A stretch of DNA of 64,000 nucleotides. Source: Stigmatella ashevillena. Its GTDB lineage: Bacteria; Myxococcota; Myxococcia; Myxococcales; Myxococcaceae. Position numbers and translations under genes: made by a program. The notes beneath the pieces are model-generated. The model saw only the letters and a list, made by a program, of their open reading frames with translations. It ran no database searches and was not told where the DNA came from. Positions 54,978-63,590 of the stretch are shown in pieces. Each line of letters starts with the position of its first letter. The stretch's first letter is position 1. The stretch spans positions 744,001-808,000 of the forward strand of contig NZ_JAQNDM010000002.1 of the NCBI RefSeq assembly GCF_028368975.1, read 5' to 3'.

Positions 54978-55820
54978 TCAGGCCGTGGCGATCTCGAGCG
55001 ACAAGTCCATGGACCGTGCCGAGTGGGTGAGGGCGCCCATCGACACGAAGTCCACGCCCAGCTGGGCCAGGCGCGGCAGCCGCTCCAGGGTGACGCCCCC
55101 GGAGACTTCCAGGGGAACGCGGCCCGCGGAGAGTTTCACCGACTGGCGGATCTGCTCATCGTCCATGTTGTCGAGCATCACCACGTCCGCCCCCGCCGCG
55201 ACGGCCTCGGCCAACTGCTTGAGATCGGTGACTTCGATCTCGATCTTCACCAGGCGTGGCGCGTTGGCACGGGCGCGGCGCAGGGCCTCCTGGATGGAGC
55301 CGCCCACGGCCGCGATGTGGTTGTCCTTGATGAGGATTCCATCGAAGAGGCCAAACCGGTGGTTGGAGGCCCCTCCCAGGCGAACCGCCTCTTTCGAGAG
55401 GCCCCGCAGGCCAGGAGTGGTCTTCCGTGTATCCAGAATCTGAAGCTTCGAGCCTTGCACGGCCGTCACCGCCTGCCGGGCCAGGGTGGCGATGCCCGAC
55501 ATGCGTTGGACGATGTTGAGCGCCGTGCGCTCGGCGGCCAGCAGCGATCGCAGACGCCCGGCGACCCGCGCCGCCACGACCGAGGGCTCCACCCCTTCCC
55601 CGTCGCGCCGGAGAAACTCGACCTTCACCTCCGGATCGACATGGTGGAACACGCGTGCGAACGCGCTCAGGCCCGCGAGCACCATCTGCTCCTTGGCCAC
55701 CAGCTCTCCGGACCCCAATGCCTCCGGGGGAACCAGGGCGTTGGAGGTGACATCCCCCGCCGCCCCGAGATCCTCATCCAACGCGAGGTGAATGAGGCGG
55801 TCGAGGTAGTCATCCTTCAA
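54978..55820 (-). CDS. nadC: Nicotinate-nucleotide pyrophosphorylase (carboxylating)
   Basis: 280 aa. HLALDEDLGAAGDVTSNALV, NIVQRMSGIATLARQAV, ILDTRKTTPGLRGLSKEAVRLGGASNHRFGLFDGILIKDNHIAAVGG, IEIEVTDLKQLAEAVAAGADVVMLDNMD and LEVSGGVTLERL are the signature motifs of quinolinate phosphoribosyltransferase. It joins quinolinate to PRPP, giving nicotinate mononucleotide in NAD synthesis. It begins 11 bases after the valS stop in the same direction and may share its transcript. Confidence 0.98.
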   Translation of the reverse strand: MKDDYLDRLIHLALDEDLGAAGDVTSNALVPPEALGSGELVAKEQMVLAGLSAFARVFHHVDPEVKVEFLRRDGEGVEPSVVAARVAGRLRSLLAAERTALNIVQRMSGIATLARQAVTAVQGSKLQILDTRKTTPGLRGLSKEAVRLGGASNHRFGLFDGILIKDNHIAAVGGSIQEALRRARANAPRLVKIEIEVTDLKQLAEAVAAGADVVMLDNMDDEQIRQSVKLSAGRVPLEVSGGVTLERLPRLAQLGVDFVSMGALTHSARSMDLSLEIATA

Positions 55821-55831
55821 GTCGGGTCTCC

Positions 55832-58800
55832 TTACCGCCTGGCGCGGGCTGGGCTCTTCTTCCCTGTCTTCTTCGCCGCGGCTTTCTGAGCGGTGGGCTT
55901 CTTCGGAGCCCCCTTGTTCGCCGCGCCCTTCTTCGCCGCACCCTTCTTCGCCACGGCACCCTTCTTGGAGGTTGCCCCCTTCTTCGCCACCGCGGCCTTC
56001 TTGGCCACTGCCCCCTTCTTGAGGGCCGCGCCCTTCTTGGAGGCCGCGCCCTTCTTCACCGCAGCCTTCTTGGCCGCAGCACCCTTCTTCGCCACTGCAC
56101 CCTTCTTCGCCACGGCGGCCTTCTTGGGCACAGCAGCCTTCTTGGAAGAAGGGCTCTTCTTGGAAGCGGCGGCCTTCTGGGCCCCGGACTTCTTCACGGC
56201 CGCGGCCTTGCGGGCGGGCGGCCTTGTGGCGGCGGGTGCCTTGCGCGCGGCCGGCTTCTTCGTGGGACGGCCCTCCGCCCCCGAGGCGGTGGGCGCGGAG
56301 CGCTCGTCGCCTCCCTGCTTGGCCTTGTCGAACTCACGCATGGCGTCATCCACAAGCCCCATGCTCATGTACGCAACGCCCAAATCATGGTGGTCCTTCG
56401 CGGACAACCCTTCCTTGGTGCCTTCGCGCAGCCGGTTCAAAGCGTCCTGCACCTGGGGATCCACCGCCGTGGGCGGAACATCGCTCTCGAAATCTCCCTT
56501 CAGTTCCTGGGCGAGATCCACGCCGCCATCCGAGGGGGCCGATGGGATCACCTTCACCTGGGCTGTCGCGGAGGCCTCTGGCGGGATTTCCTCTTCTTCG
56601 GGTCGAATCTCTTCGGGCATGGCTGCCTCCGGGGCAATCCGGCTGAGGTGCTCCTGCAACTTGGCCTTACGAGCCTTCAACTCCTCGACACGCGCCCGAT
56701 CTTTCTCGACGACCTCAGCAGGGGCCTTGGCGACGAAGTTCGGGTTCTCCAGCTTGCGCAGCACACCGGCCAGTTCCTGCTCTGCCCGGGCGATCTCCTT
56801 GCTCAAACGATCGTGCTCGGCATCCACGTCGATGAGCCCGGCCAGCGGCACGTAGATTTCCATCTCCTGGCCGACGATGGCGGCGGACTGGGGCGGCTTG
56901 CGTCCGGGAGCTTCCACGTGAATCGAGGCCAACCCCGCCAGCGGCATCAGGTAGCCGCGCCACCGGTCCAGCGTGTCGCGCAGCGCTGCGCTGGAGCTCT
57001 GGATGTGCGCCACCAGCCGGGCCGAAGGCGACAGGTTGCTCTCGCCGCGGATGGTGCGGACTCCCTCGATGGCGGTGATGACGGGCGCCATCTCTGCCTC
57101 GGCGGTGGCATCCTCCAGCCGCGTATCCGGCTCCGGATACGGCGAGAGCATGATCGTGTCCGTCGTGCGAGGCAGGGGCAGCTTCTGCCAGATCTCCTCG
57201 GTGATGAACGGCATGAACGGATGGAGCAGCCGCAGGATGCGATCCAGGCAGAAGATGAGCACCGCGCGGGTGCTGTCCTTGGCCCGCTCGTCATCTCCGT
57301 AGAGCGCCCCCTTGGACAACTCGATGTACCAGTCACAGAACTCGGACCAGAGGAACTGGTACAGCGTGGAGGCCGCCTCGGAAAAGGCGAACGCCTCCAG
57401 GGATTGCCGGGTGTCCACGATGGCCCGCTGCAGCCGGGCGAGGATCCACCGGTCCGCCAGCGTCAGCTCGCGCTGCTTGATGGGCCGGGTGTCGAGTTGG
57501 AAACCACCGAGGTTCATCAGCGCGAAGCGGCTGGCATTCCACAGCTTGTTGCAGAAGGCCTTGTAGCCTCCCACGCGATCCATCGAGAGCTTGATGTCAC
57601 GGCCCTGCTGGGTGAGCGAGGCCAGCGTGAAGCGCAGCGCGTCCGCGCCAAAGGCGGGCATTCCCTGAGGGAACTTGTTGCGCAGGGTCGGAGACAGCGT
57701 CTCCAACGTGGCGCCCTGGATGATGTCGAGGGGATCGATGACGTTCCCCTTCGTCTTCGACATCTTCTCGCCCTTCTCATCCCGCACCATGGCGTGCAGG
57801 TAGACGGTGCGGAAGGGCACATCGCCCATGAAGTGCAGGCCCATCATCATCATCCGGGCGACCCAGAAGAAGATGATGTCGTGGCCCGTCTCCATGACGG
57901 ACGTGGGATAGAAGGTCTTCAGCTCGGGGGTCTTCTCCGGCCAGCCCAGGGTGGAGAAGGGCCACAGCGCGGACGAGAACCACGTGTCCAACACGTCCGG
58001 ATCTTGCGTGAAGGCGTGGCCTGCGCACTGGGGGCACGCCGTGGGCTGCTGCCGCGCCACGATGGGCGTGGCCCGGGCGTAGTCGATACCCCCCACCCTC
58101 ACCGTCGGAGCATCCTCGGGAAGGTCCGTGTCATCCCCCAACCGAGGGCTGCACGCGTTGCAGTAGTAGGCGGGCACCTGGTGGCCCCACCAGAGCTGGC
58201 GGCTGATGCACCAGTCGTGGATGTTGCGCATCCACTGGAAGTAGGTGTTCGTCCACGTCTCGGGAACGAACTTCGTGCGCCCCTGCTCCACCGCTTCGAT
58301 GGCGGGCTTGGCCAGCGGCTCGATCTTCACGAACCACTGAGGCGACAGCCGCGGCTCCACCACCGTGGAGCAACGCTGGCAGGTGCCAATGGAGAGCGCA
58401 TGCGGCTCTTCCTTCTCCAGCAACCCCTGGAGCGACAGCTCCTCGAGCACCCGCGTGCGCGCCTCGTAACGGTCCAGCCCCGCGTACGGGCCGGTTTCCT
58501 TGTTGGTGCGTGCCTGCTCGTCGAAGATGGAGATCATCGGCAGGTTGTGCCGGAGCCCCGTCTGGTAGTCGTTGAAGTCGTGCGCCGGCGTCACCTTCAC
58601 CACGCCCGTGCCGAAATCCATGCTCACCAGTTCGGCGTCCGCGACGATGGGGATTTCCCGATCCATGAGCGGCAGCAGAACGGTGCCTCCCGCGAGCCCT
58701 TCGTAGCGCGGATCATCCGGGTGGATGGCCACCGCGGTGTCTCCCAGCATCGTCTCCGGGCGGGTGGTGGCCACGGTCAGGGCCCGGTCCGTGCCCTTGA

Positions 58801-59428
58801 CCGGATAGCGGATGTGCCAGATCGAGCCCTTCTTCTCCTCGTGCTCGACCTCCAGATCGCTCAGCGCGGTATGGCACGAGGGGCACCAGTTGATGAGCTT
58901 CTGGGCCCGGTAGATGAGCCCTTCCTCGTGCAGCCGGACGAAGACCTCTCGCACCGCGGCCGAGGACTTCTCATCCATCGTGAAGCGCTCGCGGCTCCAG
59001 TCCAGCGAGGCGCCCAGGAACTTGTGCTGATCCCCGATGCGCTGGCCGTACTTGTCCTTCCACTGCCAGACCCGCTTGAGGAACTCCTGGCGACCCAGAT
59101 CGTGACGGCTCTTCTTCTCCGTCTTCTTCAGCTCCTTCTCCACCACCATCTGGGTGGCGATGCCCGCATGGTCCATGCCGGGCATCCAGAGGGCGTTGTA
59201 GCCACTCATCCGCTTCCACCGGATGAGGATGTCCTCGATGGTGGCGGTGAGCGCGTGGCCCAGGTGCAGGCTGCCCGTCACGTTGGGCGGCGGCAGCACG
59301 ATGCTGAAGGGGGGCTTGTCGGAGGTAGCCTCGGCGCGGAAGTAGTTGCGCTCCAGCCACCAGGAGGACCAGCGGCTTTCGACCTCGGTGGGCTCGTAAG
59401 CCTTGGACAGTTCGATGGGATCGGTCAT
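55832..59428 (-). CDS. valS: Valyl-tRNA synthetase with a TPR-like and Lys/Ala-rich C-terminal extension
   Basis: 1198 aa against about 950 in typical ValS. The canonical enzyme occupies residues 1-933: PPNVTGSLHLGHAL (HIGH), editing domain, zinc-type Cys pairs, EKMSKTKGNVIDP (KMSKS), anticodon domain and the C-terminal coiled coil (AEHDRLSKEIARAEQELAG). The extra tail starts with an acidic linker, a TPR-like motif (AKDHHDLGVAYMSMGLVDDAMREFDKAK, about 1008-1036) and then about 140 residues of K-K-G-A/K-K-A-A repeats resembling histone H1 or AlgP tails. The tail may bind nucleic acid or polyanions. In-frame, no stop; whether other myxobacterial ValS share it cannot be checked here. Confidence 0.96.
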   Translation of the reverse strand: MTDPIELSKAYEPTEVESRWSSWWLERNYFRAEATSDKPPFSIVLPPPNVTGSLHLGHALTATIEDILIRWKRMSGYNALWMPGMDHAGIATQMVVEKELKKTEKKSRHDLGRQEFLKRVWQWKDKYGQRIGDQHKFLGASLDWSRERFTMDEKSSAAVREVFVRLHEEGLIYRAQKLINWCPSCHTALSDLEVEHEEKKGSIWHIRYPVKGTDRALTVATTRPETMLGDTAVAIHPDDPRYEGLAGGTVLLPLMDREIPIVADAELVSMDFGTGVVKVTPAHDFNDYQTGLRHNLPMISIFDEQARTNKETGPYAGLDRYEARTRVLEELSLQGLLEKEEPHALSIGTCQRCSTVVEPRLSPQWFVKIEPLAKPAIEAVEQGRTKFVPETWTNTYFQWMRNIHDWCISRQLWWGHQVPAYYCNACSPRLGDDTDLPEDAPTVRVGGIDYARATPIVARQQPTACPQCAGHAFTQDPDVLDTWFSSALWPFSTLGWPEKTPELKTFYPTSVMETGHDIIFFWVARMMMMGLHFMGDVPFRTVYLHAMVRDEKGEKMSKTKGNVIDPLDIIQGATLETLSPTLRNKFPQGMPAFGADALRFTLASLTQQGRDIKLSMDRVGGYKAFCNKLWNASRFALMNLGGFQLDTRPIKQRELTLADRWILARLQRAIVDTRQSLEAFAFSEAASTLYQFLWSEFCDWYIELSKGALYGDDERAKDSTRAVLIFCLDRILRLLHPFMPFITEEIWQKLPLPRTTDTIMLSPYPEPDTRLEDATAEAEMAPVITAIEGVRTIRGESNLSPSARLVAHIQSSSAALRDTLDRWRGYLMPLAGLASIHVEAPGRKPPQSAAIVGQEMEIYVPLAGLIDVDAEHDRLSKEIARAEQELAGVLRKLENPNFVAKAPAEVVEKDRARVEELKARKAKLQEHLSRIAPEAAMPEEIRPEEEEIPPEASATAQVKVIPSAPSDGGVDLAQELKGDFESDVPPTAVDPQVQDALNRLREGTKEGLSAKDHHDLGVAYMSMGLVDDAMREFDKAKQGGDERSAPTASGAEGRPTKKPAARKAPAATRPPARKAAAVKKSGAQKAAASKKSPSSKKAAVPKKAAVAKKGAVAKKGAAAKKAAVKKGAASKKGAALKKGAVAKKAAVAKKGATSKKGAVAKKGAAKKGAANKGAPKKPTAQKAAAKKTGKKSPARARR
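55835..56263 (-). repeat. Lys/Ala-rich repeat region in valS (histone H1-like tail)
   Basis: About 140 codons built of V/A-A-K-K-G/A-A units (for example AVAKKGAVAKKG), encoded by near-repeats with ACCCTTCTTCGCC as recurring plus-strand element. No unique spacers, so not CRISPR. Confidence 0.85.
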
Positions 59429-59481
59429 TGCGAAGGGCCGGCCTCAGGACCGGCAGGCAATCAGGGTCGTGGGAGATGAAT

Positions 59482-60708
59482 CTAGTGCTGCGTCTCTCGG
59501 TCCTTGATCAGCCGCTCCAACTCCTCGCGGATGATCGTCTCGGCAAGCTGCGGTACCACTTCCCAAGCGATCTTCTCGATGACCTCTCGCGAGGCCTTCG
59601 AGAGGGCCTCGCGCAGCTGCGCCTCGCCACCATCCGCGGAGGCGGCAGGCAACGACGACTCCTCCAGCCCACGCTGCTCGGGCACGGAGTCGTCGAGGGA
59701 GAAGGCGGCCTCGGCCGGACGCGCGGGCGGAGCCGGTTTCGCGGGAGCGCCCAGGCCAAAAGGATCTCGGCCCCGAGCCGTGGGCTGGGCGCCCGGGGGG
59801 CCTGGCGGCAGAGGAGCGCCTCCAGGAGGAGGACGCGGAAGACCCCCACCGGGGCCACCCGGCGCAGGAGGAATCCCGGGCCCCGGAGGACGGGCCATGC
59901 CCGGAGGCGGCGCACCCGGCCCTGGAGGACGTGCTCCCGGAGGCGGTGCCCCAGGCCCCGGAGGACGGGCCATGCCCGGAGGCGGTGCACCCGGCCCTGG
60001 AGGACGCGCTCCCGGAGGCGGTGCCCCAGGCCCCGGAGGACGGGCCATGCCCGGAGGCGGCGCGCCCGGCCCTGGAGGACGTGCTCCCGGAGGGGCTCCC
60101 GGAGGCGGCATCCCGGGTCCCGGAGGACGGGCCATGCCCGGAGGCGGCGCGCCCGGCCCTGGAGGACGTGCTCCCGGAGGGGCTCCCGGAGGCGGCATCC
60201 CGGGCCCCGGAGGACGCGGAACAGCCCCAGGAGGAGGACGCGGCCCCGCTGCGGCGGCGGGAGGCGGCGGCTGGGGAGCCGCCGCAGGGCCCGTGGGACG
60301 CATCACCTGCGTGGCCGCCGAAGCGGGCATCGTGTTCGCTTTCTGACCCACCAGCGCCTTCACCTTGTCGAGCAGCACCTGGCTCTCGAAAGGCTTGGTG
60401 ATGTGGTCGTCCGCCTTGGCGGCGCGGGCACGGTTCTCGTCGAACGCCTCGAAGGTGCCCGCCAGCAACAGCACGGGGATGTGCTGGGTGGAGGGATCGT
60501 TCTTGATCGCCTCGCAGACTTCGTAGCCGCTCTTGCCGGGCATCATCACGTCGGCAAGCACCACGTCCGGGCGCAGTTCGCGGGAGCGGGCGAGCGCATC
60601 CAACCCGTTGTCCACTGCGGTCACCTGGAAGTCCTCGGTCGCGAAGATCATTCCGATGACCTTGCGGATGGTGAGGGAGTCATCGGCGACCAGCAGGTTC
60701 TTGGGCAT
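59482..60708 (-). CDS. romR: RomR-like polarity response regulator
   Basis: 408 aa. Receiver domain (1-118: MPKNLLVADDSLTIRKVIG, Asp53 in VLADVMMPGKSGYEV, KPF), a long disordered Pro/Gly/Ala-rich region (about 130-330) and a conserved C-terminal helix region LREALSKASREVIEKIAWEVVPQLAETIIREELERLIKDRETQH. This three-part architecture, the Asp53 acceptor and the C-terminal sequence agree with Myxococcus RomR, which sets cell polarity with MglA/MglB at the poles for gliding and type-IV-pili motility. Assigned from recall. The adjacent CheW-like gene and cyclase gene support a motility-signalling location. Confidence 0.8.
   Translation of the reverse strand: MPKNLLVADDSLTIRKVIGMIFATEDFQVTAVDNGLDALARSRELRPDVVLADVMMPGKSGYEVCEAIKNDPSTQHIPVLLLAGTFEAFDENRARAAKADDHITKPFESQVLLDKVKALVGQKANTMPASAATQVMRPTGPAAAPQPPPPAAAAGPRPPPGAVPRPPGPGMPPPGAPPGARPPGPGAPPPGMARPPGPGMPPPGAPPGARPPGPGAPPPGMARPPGPGAPPPGARPPGPGAPPPGMARPPGPGAPPPGARPPGPGAPPPGMARPPGPGIPPAPGGPGGGLPRPPPGGAPLPPGPPGAQPTARGRDPFGLGAPAKPAPPARPAEAAFSLDDSVPEQRGLEESSLPAASADGGEAQLREALSKASREVIEKIAWEVVPQLAETIIREELERLIKDRETQH
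59860..60240 (-). repeat. Tandem repeats encoding G-A-P-P-P-G-M-A-R-P-P-G-P-G in the romR-like gene
   Basis: Several adjoining units of roughly 42-75 bases encode GAPPPGMARPPGPG or G-A-P-P-G-A-R-P-P-G-P-G. DNA identity between units is high, so the linker length may vary by slippage while staying in frame. Confidence 0.8.
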
Positions 60709-60825
60709 CTGTGTCGGGCCTCGGGGGTATCAACCCCCAGAATTCGTTGAGGAAACAGGGACGTCTGGAAACGTAATACACCCTGCTGTCAATCGGGGCA
60801 GCTTAGGATTTGCGCTCCTGACCGA

Positions 60826-61638
60826 TCAAGAAAACATGCGAGGCAGATCCAGGAAGAGCGCAGGACCCGTCAATCCGGGTGCGGTGAACTCCCCGTGCGC
60901 CTCGGTGGCCACGAAGCGCTGAAGCACGCCCAGCACCCGGTTGGCGCACAAGCCCACATTCTGGCCTGACGGCTCGGTCAGCACAAAGAAGGATTCCGCC
61001 TCGGCGGGCTCTCCCAACAGCGCGGGGGCCGAAAACGCCGGCCAGAGGATCTGCGTATGGGGGAAAATTCCCGCCACAGGGCCACTGCGCGACGGCAGCA
61101 TGCTGAAGGACTCGCCGCGTGCCACCACCTGGGAGACCCACGCCAGGGGCAGGCCGAACAGACGTCCCTGGGACTCGAAGACGAGCGCACGCTCGGGCGG
61201 CTTCTGGGCAAGGTGGATGGGCCGCATCAAGGGCTGGAGCAAGGGGCCTACCCCCTGGGAGAGCGCCTCGGGGATGAGCTCCAGGTAGAGCCGGTCCTTG
61301 TGCATGACGGCCCCCCGGCTGAGCGGTGCCAGCGTGTCCCCCAACCCCGAGGGCAAGAGGAAGAAGGGAGCCCGGGCCACATCGGCCACCTCGACCACGG
61401 AGCGGACCCGTACGGCCAGCGTGGGGCTGACATCGAGCACCACCACCATCCCTGGAACTCGCTCGGGGAGCCCGCCCAGGAGCACGGACAAGTCCTTCAC
61501 CTCCCACATCCCGCGCACGTTGGAGCCATCCTCCCCTGGCAGGGCCACCTCCATGACCGAGGTCGCCTCGATGGCATAACGCGTCTCACCTGCCTCCACG
61601 AGCAGGCACAACCGCCGGCCGCTTTCAAAAGGAGCCAC
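60826..61638 (-). CDS. Protein with two CheW-like domains
   Basis: 270 aa. Residues 5-125 (RRLCLLVEAGETRYAIEATSVMEVALPGEDGSNVRGMWEVKDLSVLLGG ... GMVVVLDVSPTLAVRV) follow the CheW fold: an opening strand, A-I-E-A-x-x-V-M-E-V and the L-S-V-L-L-G loop. Residues about 150-265 form a second unit (ALVFESQGRLFGLPLAWVSQVVARGE ... FFVLTEPSGQNVGLCANRVLGVLQR). CheW domains link receptors to CheA kinases; two fused units would tie two partners. Near the RomR-like gene, hence a motility-associated adaptor is possible, though no CheA lies in the window. Confidence 0.8.
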   Translation of the reverse strand: MAPFESGRRLCLLVEAGETRYAIEATSVMEVALPGEDGSNVRGMWEVKDLSVLLGGLPERVPGMVVVLDVSPTLAVRVRSVVEVADVARAPFFLLPSGLGDTLAPLSRGAVMHKDRLYLELIPEALSQGVGPLLQPLMRPIHLAQKPPERALVFESQGRLFGLPLAWVSQVVARGESFSMLPSRSGPVAGIFPHTQILWPAFSAPALLGEPAEAESFFVLTEPSGQNVGLCANRVLGVLQRFVATEAHGEFTAPGLTGPALFLDLPRMFS

Positions 61639-61686
61639 GGCCCGGAGGCTAGCAGCCTCCTGCCGTTTGATGGTAAGCCACGTTCA

Positions 61687-63048
61687 ATGGCGCACATCCT
61701 CCTCGTCGACGACGAAAAGATGGCCCGGACCCTCTATGGTGACTACCTCAATGCTGCGGGGCATTCCGTCACCGCCGTGAGCGGTCTACAGGAGGCCCAA
61801 GAGGCCCTCGCCTCCTCCCACTTCGACGCCGTGGTGACGGATCTGATCCTCCCCGGCGGAGATGGCATGGAAGTGCTCCGGCACACCAAGGAGCGCTATC
61901 CCGGCATCGAGGTGGTGGTCATCACCGGCCTGGACAAGGTAGATCCCGCGGTGCGCGCCATCAAGAGCGGCGCGGCCGAGTACCTCGTCAAGCCCGTGGC
62001 CCCGGAGGCGCTCCAGCACGCGGTGCGCCGGGCGCTCACCACGCGGGATCTGCTGCACGAGAATGCCTCCCTGCGCCAGTACGTCTCCCTTCTGGAGATG
62101 GGGCAGCGCATCGCTACCACGTTGGACCGGGAGCGGCTCATCCAGACCACCGCCAATGCCCTGGATGGGCAGACCGGCGCCAGCGCGGTGCTCTTGATGA
62201 TGTACGAGGGCACCACCCTGCGGCTGCACGGCAGCAGCGGGCTGGACGAGAAGGACGTCACCACGCTCGAGCCCCTCTTCACCACGCACTTGCAGGGGGT
62301 CCGCACCCCCCGCGCCCTGGATGGGCTGCCTTGCGACTACCCGCACGTGCTCGCCTTCCCGGCCAGCGACGGCGAAGCGGTGCTCGGCCACGCCGTCCTG
62401 TTCTTCGCCTCGGCGCCGCCCGAGAACGTGGCGGAGGTGGCCGGCTACCTCTCGCGGCACTACGCCCTGGCGCTGCGCAACCTGGGCCGCTTCTCCGAGG
62501 TGGAGGATCTGGCCTACATGGACGATCTCACCCACCTCTTCAACATGCGCTACCTGCACCTGGTGCTGGACCGCGAGGTGAAGAGCGCGCTGCAGACCGA
62601 GAGCAGCTTCAGCCTGCTCTTCCTGGACCTGGATCACTTCAAGGCCGTCAACGACACGCACGGCCACCTGGTGGGCTCCAAGCTGCTGGTGGAAGTGGGC
62701 CGGGTGCTCAAGAGCTGTGTGCGCGAGCGGGATGTCGTCGTGCGCTATGGCGGAGATGAATACGTGGTGCTGCTGCGCAGCAGCGACTCGGGCGGAGCCC
62801 TCAAGGTCGCGGAGCGCGTGCGGCGCACCATGGAGAGCCACCCCTTCCTGCACCGCGAGGGGCTGTCGCTCTCGCTCACCACGTGCGTGGGGGTGGCCAG
62901 CTTCCCCGAGCACGCCCGGGACAAGGCCTCGCTGCTGGACATGGCGGATCGGGCCATGTACCGCGGCAAGCGCGGTCCCCGGAATGTTGTCTATGTGGCA
63001 GCGCAGGATCTCGAGGCGCCGCCCTCCGAGCGCAAGGCCACGGGCTGA
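61687..63048 (+). CDS. Response regulator-GAF-diguanylate cyclase
   Basis: 453 aa. Receiver domain (Asp52 in VVTDLILPGGDG, Lys in VKP), coiled coil, GAF-like domain (about 160-290) and GGDEF domain (about 295-440) with LDLDHFKAVNDTHGH and the active site G-G-D-E-Y. The I-site R-E-R-D lies five residues before the active site, so product feedback inhibition is expected. It should make c-di-GMP on phosphorylation, affecting motility, exopolysaccharide or development. Start ATG 61687, divergent from the CheW-like gene with about 50 bases between. The kinase partner is unknown. Confidence 0.92.
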   Translation: MAHILLVDDEKMARTLYGDYLNAAGHSVTAVSGLQEAQEALASSHFDAVVTDLILPGGDGMEVLRHTKERYPGIEVVVITGLDKVDPAVRAIKSGAAEYLVKPVAPEALQHAVRRALTTRDLLHENASLRQYVSLLEMGQRIATTLDRERLIQTTANALDGQTGASAVLLMMYEGTTLRLHGSSGLDEKDVTTLEPLFTTHLQGVRTPRALDGLPCDYPHVLAFPASDGEAVLGHAVLFFASAPPENVAEVAGYLSRHYALALRNLGRFSEVEDLAYMDDLTHLFNMRYLHLVLDREVKSALQTESSFSLLFLDLDHFKAVNDTHGHLVGSKLLVEVGRVLKSCVRERDVVVRYGGDEYVVLLRSSDSGGALKVAERVRRTMESHPFLHREGLSLSLTTCVGVASFPEHARDKASLLDMADRAMYRGKRGPRNVVYVAAQDLEAPPSERKATG

Positions 63049-63066
63049 CGGCCCGCAGGCCTCCCC

Positions 63067-63456
63067 TCAGCGGCGCAGGCTGCCCACGGTCAGCTGCCGA
63101 GGCAGTGGGGCTTCAGCGGCTGCCTCCTCGCCCTCCTTGCCGACGGCCTCCACGGCCTCGTGGGAGGCCCCCGTAGTGATGAGGCGGTATTTTTCCGAAG
63201 CCTCGCGATCATGTTGGGCCTGGGCCGGATCCAACCGGGCGATGAGTTGCCAGAAGAGCGCGGCATGCTCTTTTTCCTCGTCCATGACGTGGCGCAGGAC
63301 GGCCTTGGCCTCCTCGTTGTCGGTGGCATCGAGGTGGGCGGCATAGAGGTTGATGGCATCCAGCTCCGCCTCGATGTTCAAGCGGATGGAGCGGGCCAGC
63401 TCCGAGTCGGAGAGCTTCCGGGGCACCAGCGAGTGGAACGGATTGGTTTGCGGCAA
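63067..63456 (-). CDS. Encapsulin cargo ferritin-like protein (EncB/EncC-like)
   Basis: 129 aa from a TTG at 63456 with GGGAGG six bases upstream. Two helices carry ferritin-like metal residues: IRLNIEAELDAINLYAAHLD (Glu31) and LRHVMDEEKEHAALFWQL (Glu61, His64). The protein ends in L-T-V-G-S-L-R-R, the cargo-loading peptide known from encapsulins, including Myxococcus EncB, EncC and EncD. It should therefore be packaged into an encapsulin shell as a ferroxidase-like iron store; the shell gene (encA) is not in the window. Length and C-terminal tag fit the EncC type, though EncB/EncC cannot be separated here. Confidence 0.9.
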   Translation of the reverse strand: MPQTNPFHSLVPRKLSDSELARSIRLNIEAELDAINLYAAHLDATDNEEAKAVLRHVMDEEKEHAALFWQLIARLDPAQAQHDREASEKYRLITTGASHEAVEAVGKEGEEAAAEAPLPRQLTVGSLRR

Positions 63457-63590
63457 GTCAGCCTCCCGGCGAGCACGGCCTGGGTTCACGAAGGTAGGCC
63501 AGAGAGCATCCGCAGGCTTCCTCCTGGGGTCAACGGAATCCGGCGACGGTGCGTTGCACACAGACACAGGGTCCGCCATGCTCCGGGGGC

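Noticed and set aside
55835-56263. Possible CRISPR or intergenic repeat array
   Set aside because: It is a Lys/Ala-rich coding repeat at the end of valS with no spacers.
56387-59479. 1030-aa plus-strand frame
   Set aside because: Shadow of valS; no recognisable domain and composition typical of an antisense GC-rich frame.
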